64,000 nt of DNA from an uncultured Lachnospiraceae bacterium (GTDB lineage: Bacteria; Bacillota; Clostridia; Lachnospirales; Lachnospiraceae), in contig CAKRHP010000016.1 in assembly GCA_934339135.1 (NCBI GenBank), positions 1-64,000 of the forward strand, given 5' to 3'. Under the pieces are notes generated by a model. It was not told the DNA's origin. It ran no database searches and saw nothing but the letters and a program-made list of their open reading frames with translations. Shown here in pieces: positions 17,065 through 26,068 of this stretch (positions within the stretch are counted from its first letter, which is position 1; each line of letters opens with the position of its first letter). Made by a program: the position numbers and the translations under genes.

Positions 17065-18483
17065 TTATCTAAAACTGGCATAATCAAGCTTTCCATTATC
17101 GCAATAATGAAATACCGGAATCTTTCGAATCCGACACTGTTCCTTTCGAATCCCAAGCTGACGCAGATAATCTGTCAATTCCATTATATCAATATTTCTA
17201 AAATCCTGAATCCGAATAAACAGCAAAATTTGTTCGTCTGAAGCCCTTGAAACACATACCACCGGAACTGCCCATTTATTTTCTATACTTCTCTCCAGTT
17301 CATCCAGACTTATCCGTACCCCATTGCATTTTATAAACCTCTTTTTTCTACCGGTAATATAAAGATATCCTTCTTCGTCAAGCTTTCCCACATCCCCGGT
17401 ATCTAAAAGATCGTTATTCTGTCTCCATACATCCGCATCCTCCGTTAAATCTGACCTTTCTTTCACATACCCCAGATACACATTCGCACCGCGATAATAA
17501 ATGTCTCCTTCTCCTGCATGATCTTTATTTTTTATCTCAAAAACTCCATCGGAAATTGCCCTTCCTACACTATCCACCTTATCCGGATGCTGATCTAAAA
17601 AGAATGCGCTCATTCTTGCTGTTGCCTCCGTCTGACCATACATAATTGCCAAGTGTGTCGTGATCCCACTCTGCCTCCTGTCACAAATCCACTCCAGCAG
17701 CTTCTGTTTCATTTCGCGGCTCATAGCTCCTCCCGCCTGCGTCAGAAGCCTTAATTCCTTCCAGGGTCTGGATAAAATTCTTAAATAGTCTAAAATCTCA
17801 TAGGTATATGGAACACCGCAAAAAGAGGTCACCCCGCGTTCTTCCAAAAAATCCCAGTATCCACTCTGAAACATATTACCTTGCGGCAGCAAAAGTTCTG
17901 CATCCGCCAGTAAATGACTATTTACCACTGACAACCCATACACATATGACACCGGAAGCATCACTCCTGCCCTGTCATTCTCATCAATTTCCAATGATTC
18001 AATAATCGCCTGCGCATTACTTCGAAGATTATCATAAGATAACGCCACAATCTTTCCATTTCCAACACTGCCCGAGGTCACCATGAGCAATGCCAGATCA
18101 TCATATAATACATCCTTAATTTCCTGTCTCCTTTGCAGTCTCACATACTGGTAATACGGAGAACCGGTCTGATAATTTTCCTCTATTTCCTCGTACAAAG
18201 CAGGCTCTGACTCCACATCTCTCATTTTCTTCCGATCCAGAAATATCTCATCCGGCATAAAATGATCTATCAATGCCGCTATATCGGGAGCTTTCTTTGT
18301 GTTTCCTACGAAAAACACGGCATTTCTCTTTTTCATGTGATAGCAGTATAACGAAACAGCCTCCATAGAATTGTCACTGACCAGCAAAATCAGCTTTTTC
18401 CGAGAGGCTGTCTCTGAATATATTTTATTTATATGTATAATCTCTCTGCGTATCACAGTTTGGTTAATCACTGATCCACTCAT
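17065..18483 (-). CDS. Adenylate-forming ligase (AMP-binding, acyl/aryl/aminoacyl-activating)
   Basis: A 472-residue ANL-superfamily enzyme that makes an acyl- or aminoacyl-adenylate from ATP. The P-loop is VTSGSVGNGKIVALS near residue 134, the A5 motif is MYGQTEATARMS near 292, the ribose-binding DTGDVG is at about 355, the hinge is TGRKKRFIKCNG at about 367, and there is a GKLDY C-terminus. The final catalytic lysine of GK is present. The N-terminal domain is shorter than that of typical acyl-CoA synthetases. With an acyl carrier protein in the same operon, loading a carrier protein is more likely than making free CoA thioesters, but the substrate cannot be read from the sequence. Confidence 0.85.
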   Translation of the reverse strand: MSGSVINQTVIRREIIHINKIYSETASRKKLILLVSDNSMEAVSLYCYHMKKRNAVFFVGNTKKAPDIAALIDHFMPDEIFLDRKKMRDVESEPALYEEIEENYQTGSPYYQYVRLQRRQEIKDVLYDDLALLMVTSGSVGNGKIVALSYDNLRSNAQAIIESLEIDENDRAGVMLPVSYVYGLSVVNSHLLADAELLLPQGNMFQSGYWDFLEERGVTSFCGVPYTYEILDYLRILSRPWKELRLLTQAGGAMSREMKQKLLEWICDRRQSGITTHLAIMYGQTEATARMSAFFLDQHPDKVDSVGRAISDGVFEIKNKDHAGEGDIYYRGANVYLGYVKERSDLTEDADVWRQNNDLLDTGDVGKLDEEGYLYITGRKKRFIKCNGVRISLDELERSIENKWAVPVVCVSRASDEQILLFIRIQDFRNIDIMELTDYLRQLGIRKEQCRIRKIPVFHYCDNGKLDYASFR

Positions 18484-18518
18484 TTGATTTCTCCAAAAAA
18501 CATTACTTTAAAATCATC

Positions 18519-19140
18519 TTGTCTTTATCCCACACGTTCTTCTGATTGTATTACTTGCTTGCCGAAATCAACTGCATTCCAAATGCAAGGTCATCCGGCA
18601 CAGACTTTCCGTTCTTATACTGAAAAAGCCATTCCAACCCCTCCAATATCTGAAACTGCTCCTGTTTCTCTAGCTTTTTATCGTCAGAAAATTGACGGGA
18701 AGCCGTCTTAGAATACTGCTTCTTATCGTCTTCCGAAGACTTTTCATAATATGTATGAATTACCTCGGCACAGTCCTCTCTCCTCATAAGCTCCGCAATA
18801 AAATTATAACGGCAATAATAGTAACTCAACATCTGAGCATAATTGTCAAATGCAGACTGTGCCCAAAAACCTTGAGCTTTCCGGATAAACTGATACAACT
18901 CCCCGGTACTCATGTCCTCCAACAATTCCTGTGGAAACTGCTGTGACGCCATCAACTCATCATCGGATGGCCTCCACTGAATCTCATATCCCTTCGGATA
19001 ACACCAATTTCCGTCAGAATCCTTCCAATCCGAAATATCATCCCTTCGTACATTGTCATATTTCTTTGTGAAATAATTCTGATAATAATCTCTCTCCTCG
19101 TCCGGAATCAATGTCTTTCCAAGCAGATTTGCAATTTCAT
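18519..19140 (-). repeat. Segmental duplication, copy 2 of the 0.62-kb module
   Basis: High-identity partner of 3522-4142. It forms most of the mature lipoprotein and extends about 30 bp past its stop codon. The copies have drifted by scattered substitutions, mostly without frameshift. Confidence 0.85.
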
Positions 19141-19291
19141 CTTCTGGCTGCTGTGCTGTCTTCTGTGTAGACTTAACCTTATCTAGGGAATTTTTTCCTT
19201 GTGAATTAACTCCCTGCGCGGTACTTCCACAAGCAGAAAATGTCATAACTATGCCCAATATTATTCCTACCGATAACAATCGATATTTCAT
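18551..19291 (-). CDS. Lipoprotein carrying the shuffled 190-residue module
   Basis: The start is taken as the ATG at 19291 (AGAGAGG 11 bases upstream); a GTG at 19300 is too close to that site. A lipoprotein signal peptide ends in the lipobox FSAC at about residues 18-21, so the mature protein is tethered to the outer face of the membrane. After a short polar linker, residues from about 55 to the end are nearly identical to the C-terminal module of the LRR protein at 3553-5388. The module has an acidic, Tyr/Trp-rich sequence (DSDGNWCYPKGYEIQW; RREDCAEVIHTYYEK) and no recognised enzyme motif. It lies between a ligase and a secreted peptidase-like protein that has a diverged form of the same module. 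Confidence 0.8.
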   Translation of the reverse strand: MKYRLLSVGIILGIVMTFSACGSTAQGVNSQGKNSLDKVKSTQKTAQQPEDEIANLLGKTLIPDEERDYYQNYFTKKYDNVRRDDISDWKDSDGNWCYPKGYEIQWRPSDDELMASQQFPQELLEDMSTGELYQFIRKAQGFWAQSAFDNYAQMLSYYYCRYNFIAELMRREDCAEVIHTYYEKSSEDDKKQYSKTASRQFSDDKKLEKQEQFQILEGLEWLFQYKNGKSVPDDLAFGMQLISASK

Positions 19292-19312
19292 TGTAAACAC
19301 ATCCTCTCTAAT

Positions 19313-20716
19313 TTAACAAGATAATCTTAATGCATAATATTGCATTCCCGTTGTTACATAAGGACATTGTGACAATGGATGTTTCATAAGTGGACCACCT
19401 GTTCCCCATTTTGATTTTACCATTGGTTCCGAATGACGATTTCCATTTCCATTTTTATCCCAATATACAACTTCTCCATCTACAACATATACGGCGTGAA
19501 TCCCGTTCGAACCCACCCATCCACTTGCTGCCTTTTGTATTGAGTCATATTTATCACTGTTAGTAAATGCTTTATCATTATCAAAATCACATTCTTTCCA
19601 AAGATCATTGTATCTTCTGTAATCCTTTAACCAGGCAAAATTATAACAATCATACTTTGTATTTCCATTTTGTACACAAGTCACGGCATTACTTTTATTT
19701 TGAAGTTTATTAGCACTATAGGCTTTAATATATCCAGCAACCGTACTGTCAGATATATTCGACCATATATTATGTACCGTATAATGCACAGCGCCTCCAC
19801 CTGGTGCATATAAAACGCCATATGTATCCATGCTATTTGCTGAGTATTTCTCTGTTAATAAGGTATTATCACCATTAAACAAACTGGTTAGTTTATATTT
19901 TTGCTTCCAAGTATTATACAAGCTATCTTCTTTTGTATATTCTACTGATATCCCCTCAACACAATCTGACGCTTCTTTTTGGGTATTTTTCTGTACTATA
20001 ACTTGAGTTGCCTTTCGTTCCTCTTGGGATGACATTTTTCCATTTTCTTGAGCAATTTCTATAATCCCTTCACATAGATTTAATATACACATTACTTTTG
20101 CATCACTCTGTGCTTTTTTCATCAATGTATTATTCTCTACAATAACATTATAATCTTTTGATGTATCATCTGACAACAACTCTTTGTAATCCAAATTCTG
20201 TTTTTCTGGAATCTTATACTCCTTATAATACTCTAAAACCACGTCTAAGCAATCATATCTTGTTAATAATTCATTCATTCCATTAAAATATTTTGCAATC
20301 TCCTTAATTCCATCCTCACATGAATTGTATACATACATATTAATTAAAAGAGGAAAATCTATTACTAGCTCTAACAATTCTTTGGTAGAAAGATTTGTTA
20401 ATATTTCCTTTGGGATTTGACAGGCAACATATCTTTCAGCTGTAGTACAATAATTAGTCCACTCTTCGTCAAGCAAAGTAACCGGATATTGATATCTCCC
20501 TCCTTTTTGTTCCCACTCTTCTTCACTATAGACACAATTCGGATTCTCTTTCATAAGTTCTTCATATAACTTTTCAACTTGACAAACCCCCGAAAATATT
20601 TCCTGTGGATTCTGTATTTCATTAGTTGCTGCAACTGTAAAATTATTGCCTTGTACCACCTGATAAGTAGCAAACAAAACGCTCATACTGTAAATTAATA
20701 TTTTTTTCTTGTTCAT
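19313..20716 (-). CDS. Secreted protein with module plus Cys/His peptidase-like domain
   Basis: A 467-residue protein with a signal peptide (ILIYSMSVLFATYQVVQG). An N-terminal part of about 200 residues follows the pattern of the lipoprotein module (YPVTLLDEEW, IPKEILTNLSTKEL, RYDCLDVVLEYYKEY). The C-terminal domain has YDCYNFAWLKDY near residue 368, then HAVYVVDGEVVYW and SKWGTGGPLMKHPLSQCPY. This resembles the secreted clostridial family with a YNCHSYAW-type cysteine site and a late histidine, thought to be a papain/NlpC-like fold. The active-site assignment is inference. It has no homologue in the ABC-operon copy of the duplicated unit. Confidence 0.7.
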   Translation of the reverse strand: MNKKKILIYSMSVLFATYQVVQGNNFTVAATNEIQNPQEIFSGVCQVEKLYEELMKENPNCVYSEEEWEQKGGRYQYPVTLLDEEWTNYCTTAERYVACQIPKEILTNLSTKELLELVIDFPLLINMYVYNSCEDGIKEIAKYFNGMNELLTRYDCLDVVLEYYKEYKIPEKQNLDYKELLSDDTSKDYNVIVENNTLMKKAQSDAKVMCILNLCEGIIEIAQENGKMSSQEERKATQVIVQKNTQKEASDCVEGISVEYTKEDSLYNTWKQKYKLTSLFNGDNTLLTEKYSANSMDTYGVLYAPGGGAVHYTVHNIWSNISDSTVAGYIKAYSANKLQNKSNAVTCVQNGNTKYDCYNFAWLKDYRRYNDLWKECDFDNDKAFTNSDKYDSIQKAASGWVGSNGIHAVYVVDGEVVYWDKNGNGNRHSEPMVKSKWGTGGPLMKHPLSQCPYVTTGMQYYALRLSC

Positions 20717-20773
20717 AAAACAATTCGCCTTTCTTATTATTTGATTTCAAGTATCTTTTTTCTATTTTTCTTT

Positions 20774-22045
20774 CTATATCCCCCTCCTATTTACATTAGA
20801 TATAAAACAGGCAAGTTTGCCTGTTCTTTCCTCCGGTAACAACATATTAAATAATCTTACATCCACATCTGTTTCTTCTCCTAAGCGTTCACGAAACTTG
20901 CTCTTTATAACAGAGCTAACCTGCATAACATATTCTTCTTCCATTACTAACATAACAACAAATCTTTCATAATCTTCCTGTATAATTTGATACTGTATAA
21001 TACCACCATCTGTTTCAAAATTTAATTTATGAATAATTTGTATCACCGCATATGAATGTATTTTTCTTCCATCTCTCATTTGTATCCAATCATTGGATCG
21101 CCCCTGTATCAATTCCAATACCTCATTTTTATTTCCACAAGGACATTTTATATTTCGATATATTTTCCCTTGATCTCCTAATCGAAACCTAACCAAAGGC
21201 ATTGCACGGTTTTGCAAACTTGTAACACACAGTTCCCCCTTTTGTGTTTCTAGAATATTTTCATTATCATTTAATGTCATATAATTATTTTTTTCTTCTC
21301 TATTTTGTATATTGCTAAATACCTCTAAGTATACATTTTGCGTCATGCAATGTAATCTTCCTTTTGGACATTCATAAGCAATAGAATTTACTTCTTTTGT
21401 TCCATATTGATTTGCTGTTTTACAATTGAAAATTTTTTCTACTCTTTTCCGAAGTCCTACTTCTAAATATTCACCTGTAAATTCAATATATTTCAATTTT
21501 GAAGGAATTTTTTTATTTTCCTCCGCTATATCACATAACAATCCAGCTATACTTGGCTGTAAAATCATCCAAATTGGATTATATTCCAATATTTTTTTAT
21601 ATACTAATTTTAGCCCTCCATTATAAATATATTTTTTAGAAATTCCCAAAAAATTTTTTTGTTCAAAGAAATTTTTTGTTCCGATCTCAGATGGATAAAA
21701 ATAACACATTTTATCCGTTGTCATTATTCCATAATATTTTTTTCTATAGACCCAAAGTGAAAATAACGAACGTATTTCCTCTTTTTTATCCCAATATACT
21801 TCCGTAAACTTTCCTGTAGAGCCTGAAGTTCTAGTCATATTTAATGTTCCATTAACATAACCACTTACATATTCTGATGATAAACATCCCATTCCTGTTT
21901 CAATAAAATCAGTTTTAGAAACAACTGGAAATCTTTCAAAATCCACATCTTCTATTTTTATTTTTTTTCTTTCGGCTATTCTGTAGTATAAAGGAACTTT
22001 TTGATATGCATATTTTGCCATTTTTTCTGCTTGCTTTCTTTTCAT
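20774..22045 (-). CDS. PaaK/CapK-like adenylate-forming ligase
   Basis: About 423 residues from the ATG at 22045 (GGAG ten bases upstream; an ATG at 22069 has no ribosome site). The ATP-binding loop is TRTSGSTGKFTEVYW near residue 80, NQYGTKEVNSIAYECP is near 235, and a cysteine-containing zinc-like pair is CPCGN. The order fits the phenylacetate-CoA ligase/CapK branch of the ANL superfamily, often found in capsule or small-molecule clusters. It is the second activating enzyme of this operon, so the operon may use two different acids. Spacing to the 22086-23168 gene is 40 bp. Confidence 0.8.
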   Translation of the reverse strand: MKRKQAEKMAKYAYQKVPLYYRIAERKKIKIEDVDFERFPVVSKTDFIETGMGCLSSEYVSGYVNGTLNMTRTSGSTGKFTEVYWDKKEEIRSLFSLWVYRKKYYGIMTTDKMCYFYPSEIGTKNFFEQKNFLGISKKYIYNGGLKLVYKKILEYNPIWMILQPSIAGLLCDIAEENKKIPSKLKYIEFTGEYLEVGLRKRVEKIFNCKTANQYGTKEVNSIAYECPKGRLHCMTQNVYLEVFSNIQNREEKNNYMTLNDNENILETQKGELCVTSLQNRAMPLVRFRLGDQGKIYRNIKCPCGNKNEVLELIQGRSNDWIQMRDGRKIHSYAVIQIIHKLNFETDGGIIQYQIIQEDYERFVVMLVMEEEYVMQVSSVIKSKFRERLGEETDVDVRLFNMLLPEERTGKLACFISNVNRRGI

Positions 22046-22085
22046 TATCACTTTATCTCCATATTGCAAATATATTTTCTTATTT

Positions 22086-23168
22086 TTAAATTAACAGTTT
22101 TATAAACAACTCCATACAGGCCACATCTTGTTCTCTGATTTCTTCCATCCTATTTTTTAATCGTTCTATAATCCTAATATCATTTGTCAAGGTATACTTC
22201 AGAAACATATTCAACGAAATTTCACACTTCTTTTCCAAGTCTTCCAATCGTTGTAGTAAATATCTATCATTTTTCATATATCCACCTTGTGTCATATATT
22301 CATATCTCCTTATCATTACCTTCTTATGATCACAAAGCATTACAAAACTCCGCCAATCCTCTGGTGGATACGACTCATCACCTTCACATATGGCATTCAA
22401 GTAACGAAAAAAAAGTTGATAAATTTCTATGCCAAAAAAAACTTCATTTTCATAATCCTTACCCTGATAATGCGGATTTTGACAAACTGTACGATTTAAA
22501 TAACATACCCCTCTTTTCGGATTCAGATAATCCTGTAACTGTTCTTTTACATATGTAGTATAAAAAGAATGCTGATATGGAACTAATTTATATAAAAACA
22601 CACTCATTTCCCATATATCAGTAGATACTAACATAAATGCCTTATCCAACTCATCATATTTTATTTGTTTTTTTTCATATTTTCCATGTTCAAAATTATC
22701 AGCTAAACAAATCTCTTTGTTTGCATCATCATAACCATAAATAAAGGTTGGATGACGAAATCCATAATTTCCACCAAAATCTTTCCGAAAAAATTGATCC
22801 AAAAAAGTGGATAAGTAATATCCATTGTTCAAGGCATTCTTTACAAATTCATGAAAACTTTTATACTGCTCCGCAATAAACGATCTTGGCATTATATACT
22901 TATTGATAAATGGACATAAATCAAATATATTAGGAGCTAACTGATGTATCCCATAAGGATAAAATGTAATACTAAAATCAACGGCATCATATTGATAATT
23001 TATATAATGAGCTCCTCTCAACTGAATAAATTGATTCATTATCCAATCCCAGCCTGTTTCCTGATTTAACAGCAATCCAAACAAAAAATTTTGTTCCGGC
23101 CAAGCCCCTATTTCCACATCACTTAACGGCAAAATTGCTTTCTTTTTTGGTTTACTTCTAATTAACAT
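22086..23168 (-). CDS. Papain-like (C39/BtrH-like) fold protein, putative acyl transfer
   Basis: A 360-residue cytoplasmic protein. Residues about 105-175 hold NNGYYLSTFLDQFFR, RHPTFIYGYDD and ICLADNFEHGKYEKKQI. This is the pattern of proteins related to C39 peptidases and to BtrH, where His and Asp of a papain-like fold are followed by a conserved helix. I see no obvious nucleophilic Cys near the N-terminus, so it is either a divergent acyltransferase or a non-catalytic partner. The start codon overlaps the end of the acyl carrier protein gene by 11 bp, arguing for translational coupling and for action on that carrier. The family call is tentative. Confidence 0.5.
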   Translation of the reverse strand: MLIRSKPKKKAILPLSDVEIGAWPEQNFLFGLLLNQETGWDWIMNQFIQLRGAHYINYQYDAVDFSITFYPYGIHQLAPNIFDLCPFINKYIMPRSFIAEQYKSFHEFVKNALNNGYYLSTFLDQFFRKDFGGNYGFRHPTFIYGYDDANKEICLADNFEHGKYEKKQIKYDELDKAFMLVSTDIWEMSVFLYKLVPYQHSFYTTYVKEQLQDYLNPKRGVCYLNRTVCQNPHYQGKDYENEVFFGIEIYQLFFRYLNAICEGDESYPPEDWRSFVMLCDHKKVMIRRYEYMTQGGYMKNDRYLLQRLEDLEKKCEISLNMFLKYTLTNDIRIIERLKNRMEEIREQDVACMELFIKLLI

Positions 23169-23424
23169 CCAACTGCCCCTTTATCGAAATCATCTTTTCT
23201 ATCAACCGACTAAATTTTCCAAATTGGCTAAAATTTTCTGTCAGCAGATCCACATCATCAAATGTTATTTTAAAATATTCTTCTGTATCTACAATAAGCT
23301 GCATTATTTCTATAGAATCCATTTGTAGATCCCGAATTAAATCTGTATTTTCCGATATACAAATTTCTTTTGAATTACCACAATTGCATTTAATTAAACT
23401 AACTAATTCCTCTTTTACATTCAT
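23158..23424 (-). CDS. Acyl carrier protein
   Basis: An 88-residue protein from the ATG at 23424; a TTG at 23442 touches the AAAGGAG site, so the start is uncertain. The phosphopantetheine site is LIRDLQMDSIEIMQL with Ser at about residue 37. The helix III segment EEYFKITFDDVDLL is typical. The sequence is not the fatty-acid AcpP type (which has GADSLD), and no fatty-acid genes are near, so it is probably dedicated to the two ligases and the papain-like protein in this operon. It is the first gene of the operon, immediately after the palindromic promoter region. Confidence 0.85.
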   Translation of the reverse strand: MNVKEELVSLIKCNCGNSKEICISENTDLIRDLQMDSIEIMQLIVDTEEYFKITFDDVDLLTENFSQFGKFSRLIEKMISIKGQLDVN

Positions 23425-23479
23425 AAATTTTAAATCTCTCAACTCCTTTATTTCTTACTTCCCTTTTTCTCATAAATCC

Positions 23480-23549
23480 ATTATGCAACAAATTCACAAT
23501 AATTAAAGCCCAATGTTGTGAATTGGGCTTTAATTGTTGTGAATTTGTT
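23480..23549 (-). promoter_or_regulatory. 27-bp inverted repeat and putative promoter of the carrier-protein operon
   Basis: Arms at 23487-23513 and 23523-23549 pair over 27 positions with a single T/G wobble; the loop is TGTTGTGAA. On the minus strand a CATAAT -10-like box lies at 23485-23480 with a poor TTTAAT -35 sixteen bases upstream, as expected for an activated promoter. There is no T-tract, so it is not a terminator. The first 45 bases align with the ABC-operon promoter at 12604-12648. Confidence 0.65.
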
Positions 23550-23617
23550 TATGATTTATATCGCATGTTGTTGCCTAAATTTGCAAAAGAATAATATTAA
23601 TAGTCCGAGCCTACATT

Positions 23618-24337
23618 TTACATCATTTTTCCCATATAATCTAATATCTTCTCCCCTGCTTCTTTCCGGCGGGATGCTACGATCGGAAGCCCTTCTCCTC
23701 CACGGAGAATTAACATATCCTCCCTGTATTCCTCAACAGCATTATAATTTACAAGCTCTGACCGGCTGATCTGAATAAATCTCCCGGCATCTGTCTGTTT
23801 TTTCACCTCTGCCATTTTTCCATAAAATGTGATCACATCGCCGCTGATCGTATGTATTTCTATCTTTCTGTTATCTACCTTAAAATACCGAACACGGTTA
23901 AACGCAATATAATTCTTACTTCCCTTCGCTTCATAATAAAACACATTTCGTTCCTTTTGATACAGACGGCTATATAATTCCCAAATTGCTTTGAGCTTTT
24001 CTTCCGTAACCGGTTTTACCAGAAAATCCATGGGGCGTATTGCAAATAGCTCCATGGCATAATCTCTGCGGCTGGAGATGAAAACGATTTTGCACTCCTC
24101 ATCTCCAAGTGTATCCCGAATCGCCCGCCCTGTGGCGATGCCATTCATCTGCTCCATTTCGATATCCAGAAAGATCAGATCAAAATGGTTTCCCTGTTTC
24201 ATGTATTCCCAAAGACCTTTGCCATCAAAAAACACGGAAGCTTGAACCGGCACATCCTCATTTTTCCCAAAACCTAGAATAATACCTTCTAATTGATGAC
24301 ATAAAATAACATCATCATCACAAATTGCTATCCTCAT
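23618..24337 (-). CDS. LytTR-family response regulator
   Basis: About 240 residues. The receiver domain starts MRIAICDDD, the phospho-acceptor Asp is in LIFLDIEMEQMNG near residue 58, and KPVT is at about 108. A LytTR DNA-binding domain follows (YFKVDNRKIEIHT; FIQISRSELVN). These AgrA/VirR-type regulators bind imperfect repeats upstream of promoters, usually in quorum-sensing, bacteriocin or virulence circuits. No partner histidine kinase is in the island. The ATG at 24349 is only one base from GGAGG and that at 24337 is 13 bases away, so the start is ambiguous; I prefer MRIAICDDD. It lies directly upstream of the palindromic promoter, a natural target. Confidence 0.88.
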   Translation of the reverse strand: MRIAICDDDVILCHQLEGIILGFGKNEDVPVQASVFFDGKGLWEYMKQGNHFDLIFLDIEMEQMNGIATGRAIRDTLGDEECKIVFISSRRDYAMELFAIRPMDFLVKPVTEEKLKAIWELYSRLYQKERNVFYYEAKGSKNYIAFNRVRYFKVDNRKIEIHTISGDVITFYGKMAEVKKQTDAGRFIQISRSELVNYNAVEEYREDMLILRGGEGLPIVASRRKEAGEKILDYMGKMM

Positions 24338-24433
24338 ATAATTAACCATACCTCCACAAATATCTGTATAATTATACCTTCTATATAATAATAAATCTTT
24401 CTATGGGTATGGTCAAGCAATTTGTCATATTTT

Positions 24434-25987
24434 CTACATCTTCCCTACGATTCCAACTCCATATCCATAATGTCCATCCGGGCGATTCGCCCATTTTACT
24501 GCAACGACCGGTTTATTTCTTTCATCCCATCCATAAAATTCATATCCTATGATCATCTCCACATGATAGATTCCTTTGTACCGACCATTGGATGCACCTG
24601 TCTCAAACATGAGATCCCCCGCCTTAAACTTAAGCTTTGAAGCATTTTTCTGACTGAAGCCACCCTTCAGCAGCTTATGGCGTCTTGCCAGATATTCCGC
24701 CTCTCCTGCCGCAGTCGGTGCATAGGACGAAGCCCCGAATTTCACACCGTATTTGGAATACGAACGCCATACCAGTGAGCTGCAGTCATAATATCCCTTC
24801 AACATACGCTTCGGCTGACTGTACTGACCGGTGGATGAAATTCTCTGGGCACACCGGATAACCTTCTTTTTCTTTGCAGTGGTAACTGATATTACACAGC
24901 CCAGACGAATGTCTCCGATCTTTGCACTGATAATAGTATTCCCTTCCTTTTTGCCCCGGACTTTTCCCTTTCCGGAAACAGAGGCCACCTTCGGGCGGCT
25001 TGATTTCCACTGAATCTTTCCGCTGTAGCCCTTAATCTTCAGCTTCTTTGTTTTGTGGCGTACCAACAAAACAGAGGTGTCCGATATTTCAACCACCGAT
25101 ACTTTTAATTGAATCTGAAATTCTTTGTCATACAGGCGGAATGTAACCGTAGTTGTTCCGGCATCACCGCAGGAAAGGATCAGTTTCCCCTGAGACACTC
25201 TGGCTGATACATACATTTTCTTGTTGGAGGAGATAACCTCATAGGTCAGATCCTCGTTTTTATCCTCATCAAAAAGGCTGGAATCTCCTCCTTTAATATC
25301 AATGGAGACACTGTGCTCTGCACTGTAGCTGTTTTTCACAACATAAATGTTTACGGATTTTTGGGACAGGGATACCCCGGACATATCCGGATATACATAA
25401 ACAGTATAGGTTCGTTCCAACATGGTTTCATCATATCTGCCATCCCATCCGGTCACAGTCACAGTGGTATGTCCTGCCTTAAGCGCACGGTATCCGCCAT
25501 CTGACGTCATCTGCAATATACTGCTGTCTCCGCTGCGGTAACGAAGCTCTGTGAGATTCTCCAATGCATACCCTGCAAAATCTTTCCATTCCAGATCAAA
25601 CTCACCTGCTGCCCCCACGGTTAACGTAATATCCTGAGACGCATTTTTCAAATAAACATCCGCTTTTGGCTTTGCTGTTACCGCAGGCAAAGGTGTCCGG
25701 GTCGGCTTTGGTGTCGGGCTGGCAATACTGCCACCGGAAGTAGTCGCAGCCGGGCTTGCCGTAGATGTCGGGTAAGCTGTGACAGTCCCCTTCTTAGCAC
25801 TGTACTTCTTTTCGTACACATTATCATTCCGGCTGCTGTCCACATTATTGTACATGTCACTATTCCGGCTCTGAGCCGCTGACACATAGGCACTCTGCCC
25901 CATCGGAGGCAGAATGGCACTAATGCATATTGCGGCCACCATACCCCATACCGTAAATTTACGCTTCTTTTCAAAAAATGATCTCAC
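24434..25987 (-). CDS. Secreted NlpC/P60 peptidase with Ig-like repeats
   Basis: About 517 residues from the GTG at 25987 (AGAGGG six bases upstream). A signal peptide is followed by a Ser/Thr/Pro-rich linker (residues about 80-100) and Ig-like stretches. A Big_2-like repeat lies near 320-370 (KVRGKKEGNTIISAKIG), and the C-terminal NlpC/P60 domain follows. The domain has the catalytic Cys in GYYDCSSLVWRSY (about residue 402) and His in IYHVEMIIGY (about 475). It is likely to cut peptidoglycan stem peptides at the cell surface. It is the intact partner of the pseudogene pieces at 12736-13028 and 15872-16586. Confidence 0.85.
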   Translation of the reverse strand: MRSFFEKKRKFTVWGMVAAICISAILPPMGQSAYVSAAQSRNSDMYNNVDSSRNDNVYEKKYSAKKGTVTAYPTSTASPAATTSGGSIASPTPKPTRTPLPAVTAKPKADVYLKNASQDITLTVGAAGEFDLEWKDFAGYALENLTELRYRSGDSSILQMTSDGGYRALKAGHTTVTVTGWDGRYDETMLERTYTVYVYPDMSGVSLSQKSVNIYVVKNSYSAEHSVSIDIKGGDSSLFDEDKNEDLTYEVISSNKKMYVSARVSQGKLILSCGDAGTTTVTFRLYDKEFQIQLKVSVVEISDTSVLLVRHKTKKLKIKGYSGKIQWKSSRPKVASVSGKGKVRGKKEGNTIISAKIGDIRLGCVISVTTAKKKKVIRCAQRISSTGQYSQPKRMLKGYYDCSSLVWRSYSKYGVKFGASSYAPTAAGEAEYLARRHKLLKGGFSQKNASKLKFKAGDLMFETGASNGRYKGIYHVEMIIGYEFYGWDERNKPVVAVKWANRPDGHYGYGVGIVGKM

Positions 25988-26068
25988 GATTTTCCCTCTC
26001 TTTCTACACTCATACAAAGCTTCCCACAGTATCCGTCAGAAACTGCCTGCTTTTTATTTTTAACATCA

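Noticed and set aside
23480..23549. Large inverted repeat read as a rho-independent terminator of the LytTR gene
   Set aside because: No T-tract on either strand and a homologous element carries a good promoter inside it, so an operator is favoured.
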